Of a stretch of DNA of 8,701 nt, positions 1 through 5,796 are shown piece by piece. Each line of letters opens with the position of its first letter. Positions within the stretch are counted from its first letter, which is position 1. Location of the stretch: positions 1 to 8,701 of the forward strand of contig JAJTXO010000120.1 of assembly GCA_021463315.1 (NCBI GenBank), written 5' to 3'. The position numbers and the translations under genes were made by a program. The notes under the pieces are model-generated. The model ran no database searches. It worked only from the letters and a program-made list of their open reading frames with translations, and was not told where the DNA came from. This stretch comes from Caldilineales bacterium (GTDB lineage Bacteria; Chloroflexota; Anaerolineae; JAAEKA01).

Positions 1-36
1 CAGAAGCTTGACCTCCCGATGGAAGAGGTGCTGAGC

Positions 37-1352
37 GTTTCAATCCCTCTCCAGGGATTAGCTTCATTCGGGGAAAACAAAAACGTGCACAAGCTCAGCC
101 CACCCCGACCAAAGTTTCAATCCCTCTCCAGGGATTAGCTTCATTCGGGGAAGCCATCGGGCTAGTCTTCGCCCTTGTGTTACCCACCGTTTCAATCCCT
201 CTCCAGGGATTAGCTTCATTCGGGGTAGGAGGTACTAATGAAACAAGTTTTCACAGCCAGTGAGTTTCAATCCCTCTCCAGGGATTAGCTTCATTCGGGG
301 GGACCGCTTCGTCGGACCCTCCCTCAGGGATTATGCGCGTTTCAATCCCTCTCCAGGGATTAGCTTCATTCGGGGGCTGTAGCAACGGAGTCTATGTTAC
401 CCGGTTGTGGTGGGTTTCAATCCCTCTCCAGGGATTAGCTTCATTCGGGGCAAAGGGGTTTTGTATAGGGTAATAAGCTTTACACAAAGTTTCAATCCCT
501 CTCCAGGGATTAGCTTCATTCGGGGCAGGGGTGTCCAGCCACCCCTCATTCTCGGCGTCAATCGTTTCAATCCCTCTCCAGGGATTAGCTTCATTCGGGG
601 TGGAGGCACTTGAATGGGCGCGGCTCGTCACGAAGGTAGGTTTCAATCCCTCTCCAGGGATTAGCTTCATTCGGGGCTGATGCCGTCCTGGTGGGTCTGG
701 CTTGCGGTCTTGGTGGGTTTCAATCCCTCTCCAGGGATTAGCTTCATTCGGGGGTTCGAGGCATCTTGGGACTAGGATAGAACGTAATGGGTTTCAATCC
801 CTCTCCAGGGATTAGCTTCATTCGGGGGGGCAATTAGGCCGAGGCCGACAAGAATCACATGTTTGGTTTCAATCCCTCTCCAGGGATTAGCTTCATTCGG
901 GGCCAAATTCTTGGGTTGCCGTTGGGAGCGCCAGTAACTGGTTTCAATCCCTCTCCAGGGATTAGCTTCATTCGGGGGTAAAAAACAAGCCCGGCCTTGG
1001 ATGGCTGCCCCCGAGTTTCAATCCCTCTCCAGGGATTAGCTTCATTCGGGGTGGTGAAACTGTGGCGGCAGGTGGGGTCCGTATGGGTCGGTTTCAATCC
1101 CTCTCCAGGGATTAGCTTCATTCGGGGGAAAGAAGTTTTCACAGCGAGAGAAATCGGGCCTCTTGGTTTCAATCCCTCTCCAGGGATTAGCTTCATTCGG
1201 GGGTGTTACCCACCGTGAGGGGTTTTCTCACGGAGATAGGTTTCAATCCCTCTCCAGGGATTAGCTTCATTCGGGGCAAGTCATTCACGCTCCCTGCTGG
1301 AGCGAGATGGACCACGTTTCAATCCCTCTCCAGGGATTAGCTTCATTCGGGG
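37..1352 (-). CRISPR. CRISPR array, 18 identical 37-nt repeats, type III/I-like
   Basis: Eighteen copies of a 37-nt repeat start at 37, 114, 189, 264, 339, 414, 489, 564, 640, 717, 791, 866, 941, 1015, 1091, 1166, 1240 and 1316; I see no difference between copies. The 17 complete spacers are 37-40 nt. Positions 1-36 look like the end of another spacer, so the array continues left of the window. The repeat carries a perfect 7-bp stem, AATCCCT / AGGGATT, around the loop CTCC. Read on the minus strand it ends in ATTGAAAC, the common 8-nt crRNA handle of Cas6-processed type I/III systems. This gives minus-strand transcription, with the leader and newest spacers on the right. The absence of a decayed repeat at the right end agrees with that. 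A cas6 gene lies 2.3 kb to the right. Confidence 0.98.
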
Positions 1353-1613
1353 GCCTGTTTGTCCGTCCTGCCAAAATCGCGCTGATTCGTGGCGATGCGC
1401 TTCCATGCACCGCCGTGCAAACGGTTTACGAGGCAGTGGTTCGAGGAGCCATTTTTCCTGCATTTCACACCTTCCCGACAGCCCGTTGGCGCTGCGCCGA
1501 CTCGCCGAATGACGCCTGGGCACGTCTATGCGCTGCCATGCGCATTCTGCGGGGCGGAATCAAGTTTCCAGCGCCAGTTTGATGCCCGTCGCGTTTCGGC
1601 GTATACTCCAGAC
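1353..1613 (-). promoter_or_regulatory. Probable CRISPR leader, transcribed toward the array
   Basis: This roughly 260-nt stretch separates the last perfect repeat from a strong minus-strand promoter. It has no convincing gene: the short open frames across it on both strands start inside the array or run out into the WYL gene in another frame. Its position on the handle-forming side of the repeats and its link to a promoter pointing into the array are what identify it as the leader. I see no recognisable integration-host-factor site or terminator in it. The start of transcription is inferred to be near 1614. Confidence 0.75.
1579..1607 (+). promoter_or_regulatory. Sigma-70-like promoter for the WYL gene
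   Basis: On the plus strand, TTGATG (1579-1584) is followed by 17 nt and TATACT (1602-1607). Transcription would begin near 1614 and give a leader of about 60 nt before the GTG at 1676. It faces the array promoter: the two -10 boxes lie 13 nt apart and both starts fall at about the same base pair, so polymerase probably cannot occupy both at once. Confidence 0.6.
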
Positions 1614-1630
1614 ACCCGATAGTATAGCCG
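1597..1630. repeat. Inverted repeat over both -10 boxes, candidate operator
   Basis: The left arm CGGCGTATACT (1597-1607) pairs with the right arm AGTATAGCCG (1621-1630) apart from one unpaired G; 13 nt lie between them. The inner six bases of each arm are the -10 boxes of the two opposing promoters. Some of the symmetry therefore follows simply from two TATACT boxes facing each other, but the CGGC/GCCG extension is extra. A dimeric regulator, possibly the adjacent WYL protein, could bind here. Confidence 0.5.
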
Positions 1631-1649
1631 ATTCCAGCTTCACTGTCAA
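1621..1649 (-). promoter_or_regulatory. Sigma-70-like promoter for the CRISPR array
   Basis: On the minus strand, TTGACA (1649-1644) is followed by exactly 17 nt and TATACT (1626-1621). The -35 box is a perfect match to consensus and the -10 box matches 5 of 6. It points left into the leader and array, with a start expected about 7 nt downstream, near 1614. The match is strong for a GC-rich genome. Its -10 box forms one arm of an inverted repeat shared with the opposing promoter. Confidence 0.7.
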
Positions 1650-1675
1650 CGTACGCCGCCGGAGTAACCCGTCCC

Positions 1676-4621
1676 GTGCAATTAGCCGAATGCCTTCACC
1701 GCACGCCTGTGCGCACCTTGCTGGCGCTTTGTCAGGCCAATGGCTTCACCTGCCCTTCGCGCGCACCCAAGGCCGAGCTGGCCGCCTGGCTGCATGTCCG
1801 CCTCGCTAGCCGCTGCCGGCCGGCCTACCTGGCCCAGTTGCCGCAAGATCAGGCGACCTTGTTACAGGCGCTGGCCCAACTACCAGCACCTGTGCCATGG
1901 GCCCAGTTCGAAGCCCGCTTCGGCCAAATCCGCGACTATCGACCCTGGCGCCAGGACGCGCCCCGCCACCCCTGGCGCGCGCCGGTCTCGGCTGCCGAAG
2001 CGCTGTTCTACCGCGGCCTCATCTTCGTGATCCAGGCCACCGGCCAGCCGCCGCACGTTGCCCTGCCAGATGAAGTCGCCGCGCTCTTGCGCCAGCCCCA
2101 GCCGGCCGCGCCTGACTTTGCCCCCGCCCCGCCTGTAGCCCGCGCGCTGCTGGACCTGGCCCTGCTGCTGGCCTATCTGCAGCAGGCCGACGTGCGACCC
2201 CTGCACGGCCGCTGGCTCAGTCCTCAGCACTGCCAGCGCCTGGGCGCTTGCCTGACGCCGCCATTGCCAGCGGGCCGGCTGCCCAGCCAGCGCCACAGCC
2301 CGCGTTTGGCCTTCGCCCACTATCTGGCCGAGCGCTTGCAACTGGTAACCGTTGCGGCCGGTCTGCTCAAGCCCAGCCCCACCGCCCTTGCCTGGCTGGA
2401 GCAAAGCACCGCGGCTCAGCTCGGCGCCTGCTGGCAGACCTGGCTGGCGCCCGACGACGCCAACCGCGATCTGTGGCGTCGTTTTCGCATGCCCGGCTAC
2501 ACCCTGCGTGATCCCACTGGCTTCGCCCGCCGCGTCGTCGGCCACCTCGCCCTGGCCAGTTGGGACGACTTGTCTGATCTCCTCCCCTGGTGGGAGCGCG
2601 AGCAGGCGCACGACCACGTCGTGCAGGACTATGTGCAGGATATGCTTCGCGGCCCGCTGGCTGGGCTGTCTGCCATCCCCGACGAGGCTGATCTGTCTGC
2701 AGCCCGGCCGCCGGCACTCACTGCCATCGGCGCTTGGCTGGCCGCCGGCCACCCAACGCCGCTGTTGCCAACACCGCAACCCCTCAGGGCCAGCGACGAT
2801 CTAGCCCTGGTCCTGCCTGCCGTTGCACCCCCCATGTTGGCGGCGATCCTCAGCCTCGCTTCCTGGACCGAGCTGGAGCCCGGCCCGCGTTTGCGCTTCA
2901 CACCTGCCTCTCTGGCGCGCGCGATCGGCCAGGATCAGTCTTTGTCCGGCCTCTGGACCTTGTGTCAGCGCTTCGTTGCCCAGCCCCTCGGCCGGTCGCT
3001 GCAAGCGTCACTGCAAAGCTGGGCCGACCAACAACGCTGGGTCGAGTTGCGCCCTGCCCTGCTCCTACAAGCCTCTTCATCGGCCGATTTGAACGAGCTC
3101 TGGGCCGACCGCTCCGTGCGCCGGCGTCTGGGCCAACGCCTTGTCGGCGACCAAGCCAGCGTTCGCTCGGCTGACCCGACGCAGTTGCAGCGCGCCTTGG
3201 CCGCCCGCGGCTATACTGTGCGCACCGCTTCTAGCCCGACCGACAGCACGCCCGCTCTCCGCACGGGCGACCGTTGGTGGCTCTACACAGCCGGCCTGAT
3301 CCAGCGCGTGTTGGCCGATCGGCTTGGCCTGGCTGCGCTACCTGGCGCAGTGCTGGCCGGCTTGCAGGCAACCCTCGGTCCGGCCGAGCAAGCCGCCGCG
3401 CAGGCGGCCGCCGCGGCTGCCAGCGCGGCGCTCCAGGCAGCCATCGATGGGCCGTCCGATCAGCCACCCCACCTGCCGCCCGATCAGATTGAACAACTGC
3501 TCCTGGACGCTCTACAGGCCGGCGCGGTGGTTCAGATACTTTACTGGTCTCCCTGGCAAGGCGAGACCACCCAACGCTGCGTCCAGCCCCTCGCCCTCCA
3601 ATGGCGCGGCGACCATCGCTATCTAATCGCCCACTGCCACACCGCCAACGCCCAACGCACCTTCCGCCTCGACCGCATCCTCGACCTCGCCGTATCGAAA
3701 CCGCTCTGCGCCGTACCCCGGCCCGCCACGCGGGTGCACGGGTTGAGACCCGCCACCCCACCCCTCCACCCGTCGCGCCTGGCCCAGACCCTGCGTCGTC
3801 TTCTGGCCCACCCCGGCGAACAGGGCAAACTCGGCCAGCGCGTTGACCACGCGGCAGTAGACCGGATCCTTGTGCAGCAGCCGAAACTGACAGTCACCCA
3901 CGAATCCGTTGAACTGGTGGCCGCCATAGGGGACCACCTGGGTCGCCAGCTCGTAACGCTCGGCCGCGATCTGGCCAGCGATGAACTCGTCTATCTGGGC
4001 CGGCAGCGCCGTGGCGCAGAAGGCCTCCCACTTGCGGGTCAGGCTGCCAAAGACGCTGGTGGGCAGCGGGAACAACAGATTCATATCGCCGGTGCGGAAA
4101 GTGGTCGCCGACGCGAAGCGCAGCGTCACCCGGTCGGCCGGCGACGCCTCGGCCAGCAACGCTTGCTCGGTGGCCACGCGCGCCCAGCCCTGCGATTGCT
4201 CCGGATCGGCGCTGATCGCCTCCAGCGCGAAGGGCTTGCCGTCGATCTCCACCGGAGCTTGTTCGACCAGCTTGCCCAGCAGCACATGGCCCAAAGCGTT
4301 GAAAGTCTCATCGGTCAGCACCGTGTAGCGCACGCGGTAGAGCTCCTCCGGCGTGGCGCAGAGGCTGCCGTGATGACGCACCAACCGCCCGCGCAGCATC
4401 GAGACGGTGAAAGGCTTGGGGCTGATGTCGCTGTGCAGCGCATTGGCCAGGTGCGGGTCGTTCTGGCTGATCAACCGCAGCAGCAGGCCGTGCAGCGAGC
4501 GACCCAGCGTTCGACCCAGCGGCGAGATCTCCAGTGGGCGCAGGTGGACGATGAAGCTGGCGAACATAAGCTTAGGGCCTCCGCTCCAGATAAAAGGACA
4601 GGTCGGCCAGAACAACGGTAG
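1676..4621 (+). CDS. WYL-domain regulator with helicase-C-like middle; true coding likely ends near 3,700
   Basis: GTG start with GGAG 11 nt upstream and a promoter before it. Residues about 1-60 are helical and resemble the N-terminus of WYL/helicase-associated proteins. Residues about 465-515 (DLNELWADRSVRRRLGQRLV, then a GYTVRT end) resemble the XPB/Ssl2-like Helicase_C_3 domain. Residues about 600-672 are a WYL domain: QILYW at 620, RYLIAHC at 648, FRLDRI at 663. The W of the WYL triad is R here. WYL domains are ligand-sensing modules that often regulate CRISPR and other defence genes, so control of the neighbouring array is a fair inference. Recognisable protein stops near residue 675, yet the frame has no stop until 4619-4621. 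The last ~300 codons lie antisense to cas6 and look like a shadow rather than protein. The natural stop may be lost or hidden by a frameshift between about 3700 and 3770. Confidence 0.75.
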   Translation: MQLAECLHRTPVRTLLALCQANGFTCPSRAPKAELAAWLHVRLASRCRPAYLAQLPQDQATLLQALAQLPAPVPWAQFEARFGQIRDYRPWRQDAPRHPWRAPVSAAEALFYRGLIFVIQATGQPPHVALPDEVAALLRQPQPAAPDFAPAPPVARALLDLALLLAYLQQADVRPLHGRWLSPQHCQRLGACLTPPLPAGRLPSQRHSPRLAFAHYLAERLQLVTVAAGLLKPSPTALAWLEQSTAAQLGACWQTWLAPDDANRDLWRRFRMPGYTLRDPTGFARRVVGHLALASWDDLSDLLPWWEREQAHDHVVQDYVQDMLRGPLAGLSAIPDEADLSAARPPALTAIGAWLAAGHPTPLLPTPQPLRASDDLALVLPAVAPPMLAAILSLASWTELEPGPRLRFTPASLARAIGQDQSLSGLWTLCQRFVAQPLGRSLQASLQSWADQQRWVELRPALLLQASSSADLNELWADRSVRRRLGQRLVGDQASVRSADPTQLQRALAARGYTVRTASSPTDSTPALRTGDRWWLYTAGLIQRVLADRLGLAALPGAVLAGLQATLGPAEQAAAQAAAAAASAALQAAIDGPSDQPPHLPPDQIEQLLLDALQAGAVVQILYWSPWQGETTQRCVQPLALQWRGDHRYLIAHCHTANAQRTFRLDRILDLAVSKPLCAVPRPATRVHGLRPATPPLHPSRLAQTLRRLLAHPGEQGKLGQRVDHAAVDRILVQQPKLTVTHESVELVAAIGDHLGRQLVTLGRDLASDELVYLGRQRRGAEGLPLAGQAAKDAGGQREQQIHIAGAESGRRREAQRHPVGRRRLGQQRLLGGHARPALRLLRIGADRLQREGLAVDLHRSLFDQLAQQHMAQSVESLIGQHRVAHAVELLRRGAEAAVMTHQPPAQHRDGERLGADVAVQRIGQVRVVLADQPQQQAVQRATQRSTQRRDLQWAQVDDEAGEHKLRASAPDKRTGRPEQR
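3623..4567 (-). CDS. cas6: CRISPR endoribonuclease Cas6
   Basis: This 314-aa product should cut the pre-crRNA at the base of the repeat hairpin, leaving the ATTGAAAC handle. It begins MFASFIVHLRPLEISPLGRT, typical of a RAMP ferredoxin fold. H45 and K51 (in ALHSDISPKPFTVS) have the same 6-residue spacing as catalytic His46/Lys52 of Pyrococcus Cas6. No Tyr sits at the position of the third catalytic residue; that stretch is LHGLLLRLI. The C-terminal glycine-rich loop GVGQKTTQGLGQAR spans residues about 252-265. I chose ATG 4567 rather than the longer frame from 4663 because GGAGG lies 10 nt upstream, the gap to the preceding small ORF is 4 nt, and the fold starts there. The last ~48 residues are low-complexity, antisense to the WYL domain, and probably not part of the fold. 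It closes the csx15-ORF-cas6 operon. Confidence 0.9.
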   Translation of the reverse strand: MFASFIVHLRPLEISPLGRTLGRSLHGLLLRLISQNDPHLANALHSDISPKPFTVSMLRGRLVRHHGSLCATPEELYRVRYTVLTDETFNALGHVLLGKLVEQAPVEIDGKPFALEAISADPEQSQGWARVATEQALLAEASPADRVTLRFASATTFRTGDMNLLFPLPTSVFGSLTRKWEAFCATALPAQIDEFIAGQIAAERYELATQVVPYGGHQFNGFVGDCQFRLLHKDPVYCRVVNALAEFALFAGVGQKTTQGLGQARRVEGWGGGSQPVHPRGGPGYGAERFRYGEVEDAVEAEGALGVGGVAVGD

Positions 4622-4688
4622 CCACCAACGCCGGCGACGGCCCGGCGCCCTTGAGGAAGGCATCGAGGAAACTGACGCGTTGTGTCAT
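4572..4688 (-). CDS. 38-aa conserved-looking small protein between csx15 and cas6
   Basis: The product begins MTQRVSFLDAFLKGAGPSPA and ends LADLSFYLERRP, 38 aa in all. Its ATG overlaps the csx15 stop as ATGA, a classic sign of translational coupling, and AGGAGG lies 11 nt upstream of the ATG inside csx15. It stops 4 nt before the cas6 ATG. The frame extends further upstream inside csx15, but only this start has a ribosome site and fits the operon. The centre (about ALVATVVLADLSFYL) is hydrophobic and could be a short membrane or packing helix. I do not recognise a family. It could be a small CRISPR accessory peptide or a coupling peptide for cas6 translation. Confidence 0.6.
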   Translation of the reverse strand: MTQRVSFLDAFLKGAGPSPALVATVVLADLSFYLERRP

Positions 4689-5071
4689 GAGGTGCGATTC
4701 CTCCTTGCTGCCTCGCGCAGCGCTTGCAGGTCCAGGATCTCCGCCACCTCGAACTGGCGCGGCAGCGAGCCGGCCAGAGGCTTGGTGCGCACCACTGGGG
4801 GGAAGTAGCCCATGCGGCCATGCAGCTCGGCCAGCAGCGCCGCGGCGATGAAGTTCAGCGACGGCAGGATCACCAGGATCGGCTCCCCCTGCCACTGGGC
4901 CGGCGTCAGGTCGATCTGCGCCAGCAGGCTGGCCAGTTGCGCGCCGAAAGGCTGCTGCTCGTCGAACTGCGGCATAGCCGCCAGCTCGCGGTCGATCGCG
5001 CGGCCCAGCAGCGCCTCGATCTGCTCGCGCTGCGGGTCGGTGAGAGGGTGAGAGAAGTTGAGTAGGATCAT
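4685..5071 (-). CDS. csx15: CRISPR-associated protein Csx15
   Basis: A 128-aa protein beginning MILLNFSHPLTDPQREQIEA, the hallmark start of Csx15 proteins, with the family's usual length and its C-terminal pattern of a proline-containing strand and helix (PSLNFIAAALLAELHGRMGY), then a closing FEVAEILDLQALREAARR. Csx15 is a small Rossmann-like protein found beside type III systems and has been proposed to bind or break down the cyclic oligoadenylate signal. That fits the CARF-HEPN nuclease encoded upstream, but no active-site residue can be named from sequence alone. The ATG is 6 nt after the stop of an ATPase remnant and has no clear ribosome site, so translation may be coupled to that remnant. 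The stop overlaps the next ORF as ATGA. Confidence 0.8.
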   Translation of the reverse strand: MILLNFSHPLTDPQREQIEALLGRAIDRELAAMPQFDEQQPFGAQLASLLAQIDLTPAQWQGEPILVILPSLNFIAAALLAELHGRMGYFPPVVRTKPLAGSLPRQFEVAEILDLQALREAARRNRTS

Positions 5072-5077
5072 GGCGAA

Positions 5078-5384
5078 TCAGGCAACAATCACGTCTTGAG
5101 CGGTAAACAGATGGATGGCATCGTCGTCACCAGATGCGGCGGATATTTGGCCGAAACTCCGGGCAAAAAAGGCATACTGTACGTCCCAGCGCGATGAGTC
5201 GCCTCGCAGCCAGAGCAAGCCTTTTTCGACCAAGGCGTCCAGGTCGCGCGTTGTGACAGGGGTGCTGCGCCAGCGCGCCTCACCGAAAACAACCCGGCGC
5301 TCGCTGCGATTGACCCCCACCACATCGACCTGTGCCCCGGCGGCTATCCAGATAAGCTAGTTCCCGTTGGCGGTTGATTAGCAT
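5078..5384 (-). pseudogene. Internally deleted ATPase gene (DUF234-like), both ends kept
   Basis: Two pieces of what looks like one gene are joined here. From ATG 5384, with GAGG upstream, one frame reads MLINRQRELAYLDS, very like the 'FINRE-EL-FL' start of archaeal-type AAA ATPases. A different frame, open from 5356 to the TGA at 5078, reads IAAGAQVDVVGVNRSERRVV then FGEARW. That matches the C-terminal DUF234/PD-(D/E)xK-like end of the same family (D...E-x-K, with R in place of K). The Walker A/B core, usually several hundred residues, is missing. I infer a large internal deletion that left the promoter, the start and the last ~80 codons. An intact ~80-aa product from GTG 5323 is possible but less likely to be functional. 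Confidence 0.55.
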
Positions 5385-5393
5385 CAGCAAACC

Positions 5394-5633
5394 TCAAGTG
5401 TAGCGTGGCGGCATATTGTCCACAAGTGTATGCCGCCAGAATACACTTGTCAAGCCAGCCATAGTCGCTGGCAGGTGCTGGGTCACTGTCATAGCTCCCA
5501 GCAAGCAGGCAACACGCCGGTGTAGATTTCCATGCAGACCCTCGCGAAAGCCCCAGCCGATGTCGCGCGTGTCGCCGATGATGGCTGGGAAGCGGGACTG
5601 CAACGGCTCGACCAGGTGGAGATGGATGGACAT
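5394..5633 (-). CDS. Doubtful small hypothetical ORF
   Basis: A 79-aa frame beginning MSIHLHLVEPLQSRFPAIIG. I recognise no domain. Its last ~20 codons cross the promoter/operator of the downstream operon, and I see no clear ribosome site. It may be a decayed fragment of a gene lost from this spot or simply a chance open frame. Confidence 0.18.
   Translation of the reverse strand: MSIHLHLVEPLQSRFPAIIGDTRDIGWGFREGLHGNLHRRVACLLGAMTVTQHLPATMAGLTSVFWRHTLVDNMPPRYT
5407..5437. repeat. Perfect 9-bp inverted repeat overlapping the operator
   Basis: GGCGGCATA (5407-5415) pairs perfectly with TATGCCGCC (5429-5437), with 13 nt between. It shares bases 5429-5431 with the left arm of the 5422-5450 palindrome, so the two structures exclude each other if formed on one strand. 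It could be a second protein site or the end of an inserted element. Confidence 0.45.
5422..5450. repeat. Perfect 10-bp palindrome spanning -35 to -10, candidate operator
   Basis: ACAAGTGTAT (5422-5431) and ATACACTTGT (5441-5450) are exact inverted copies 9 nt apart. One arm overlaps the -35 box and the other covers the -10 box of the minus-strand promoter. Symmetry placed exactly over the promoter is the usual layout for a repressor site. The regulator is unknown. Confidence 0.5.
5425..5453 (-). promoter_or_regulatory. Promoter upstream of ATPase remnant and csx15-cas6
   Basis: On the minus strand, TTGACA (5453-5448) is followed by 17 nt and TACACT (5430-5425): perfect -35 box, -10 box 4 of 6. 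The expected start near 5418 gives about 34 nt of leader before ATG 5384. It is the only good promoter I see between csx1 and cas6, so it probably drives csx15, the 38-aa ORF and cas6 through the remnant. Confidence 0.55.
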
Positions 5634-5690
5634 GAGCGATCCGGCCGTTGCCTTGAATTCATAGTTTCAGTGCTTCACGATTTCTAGCGC

Positions 5691-5720
5691 ACGCAAAGGC
5701 GCAAAGGCCGCAAAGGCCGC
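5691..5720. repeat. Short tandem repeat of GCAAAGG units
   Basis: Three consecutive CGCAAAGG-type units (5692-5699, 5700-5707, 5708-5716, the last with an extra C) followed by a further CCGC. Such runs are familiar in non-coding parts of Chloroflexota and other genomes. Here it marks the left end of a larger nested inverted-repeat structure. Confidence 0.6.
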
Positions 5721-5731
5721 TACCGGGGTCG

Positions 5732-5796
5732 AGACTTCCGAAGTCTGCGCAGGTTTGTTCAAAACGGGTTCACAGTCCATAAGACTTCGGAAGTCT
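5732..5796. repeat. Pair of inverted 15-nt palindromic units (REP-like)
   Basis: AGACTTCCGAAGTCT (5732-5746) and AGACTTCGGAAGTCT (5782-5796) are exact reverse complements, and each is itself a 7-bp palindrome around one base. Outside them, 5688-5705 and 5825-5842 form an imperfect inverted pair matching at 15 of 18 bases (CGCACGC on the left, GCGTGCG on the right). The nesting suggests a small non-coding mobile repeat of about 155 bp or a REP-like site. Confidence 0.55.

Noticed and set aside
392..1218. Short open frames with repeating NEANPWRGIET or MKLIPGEGLK blocks
   Set aside because: They are translations of the CRISPR repeat with spacers between, not a tandem-repeat protein.
1281..1622. 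Several small open frames on both strands in the leader region
   Set aside because: They start inside the array, disagree in frame, and lack ribosome sites or protein-like composition; the region is better explained as a leader.
1880..2779. Minus-strand open frame of 299 codons inside the WYL gene
   Set aside because: Antisense shadow: low-complexity G/R/A/Q composition, no ribosome site, no recognisable domain.
4568..4663. Longer cas6 from ATG 4663
   Set aside because: The extra 32 residues are Arg/Trp/Pro-rich, overlap the 38-aa ORF, and do not fit a Cas6 N-terminus; ATG 4567 has GGAGG at a good distance.
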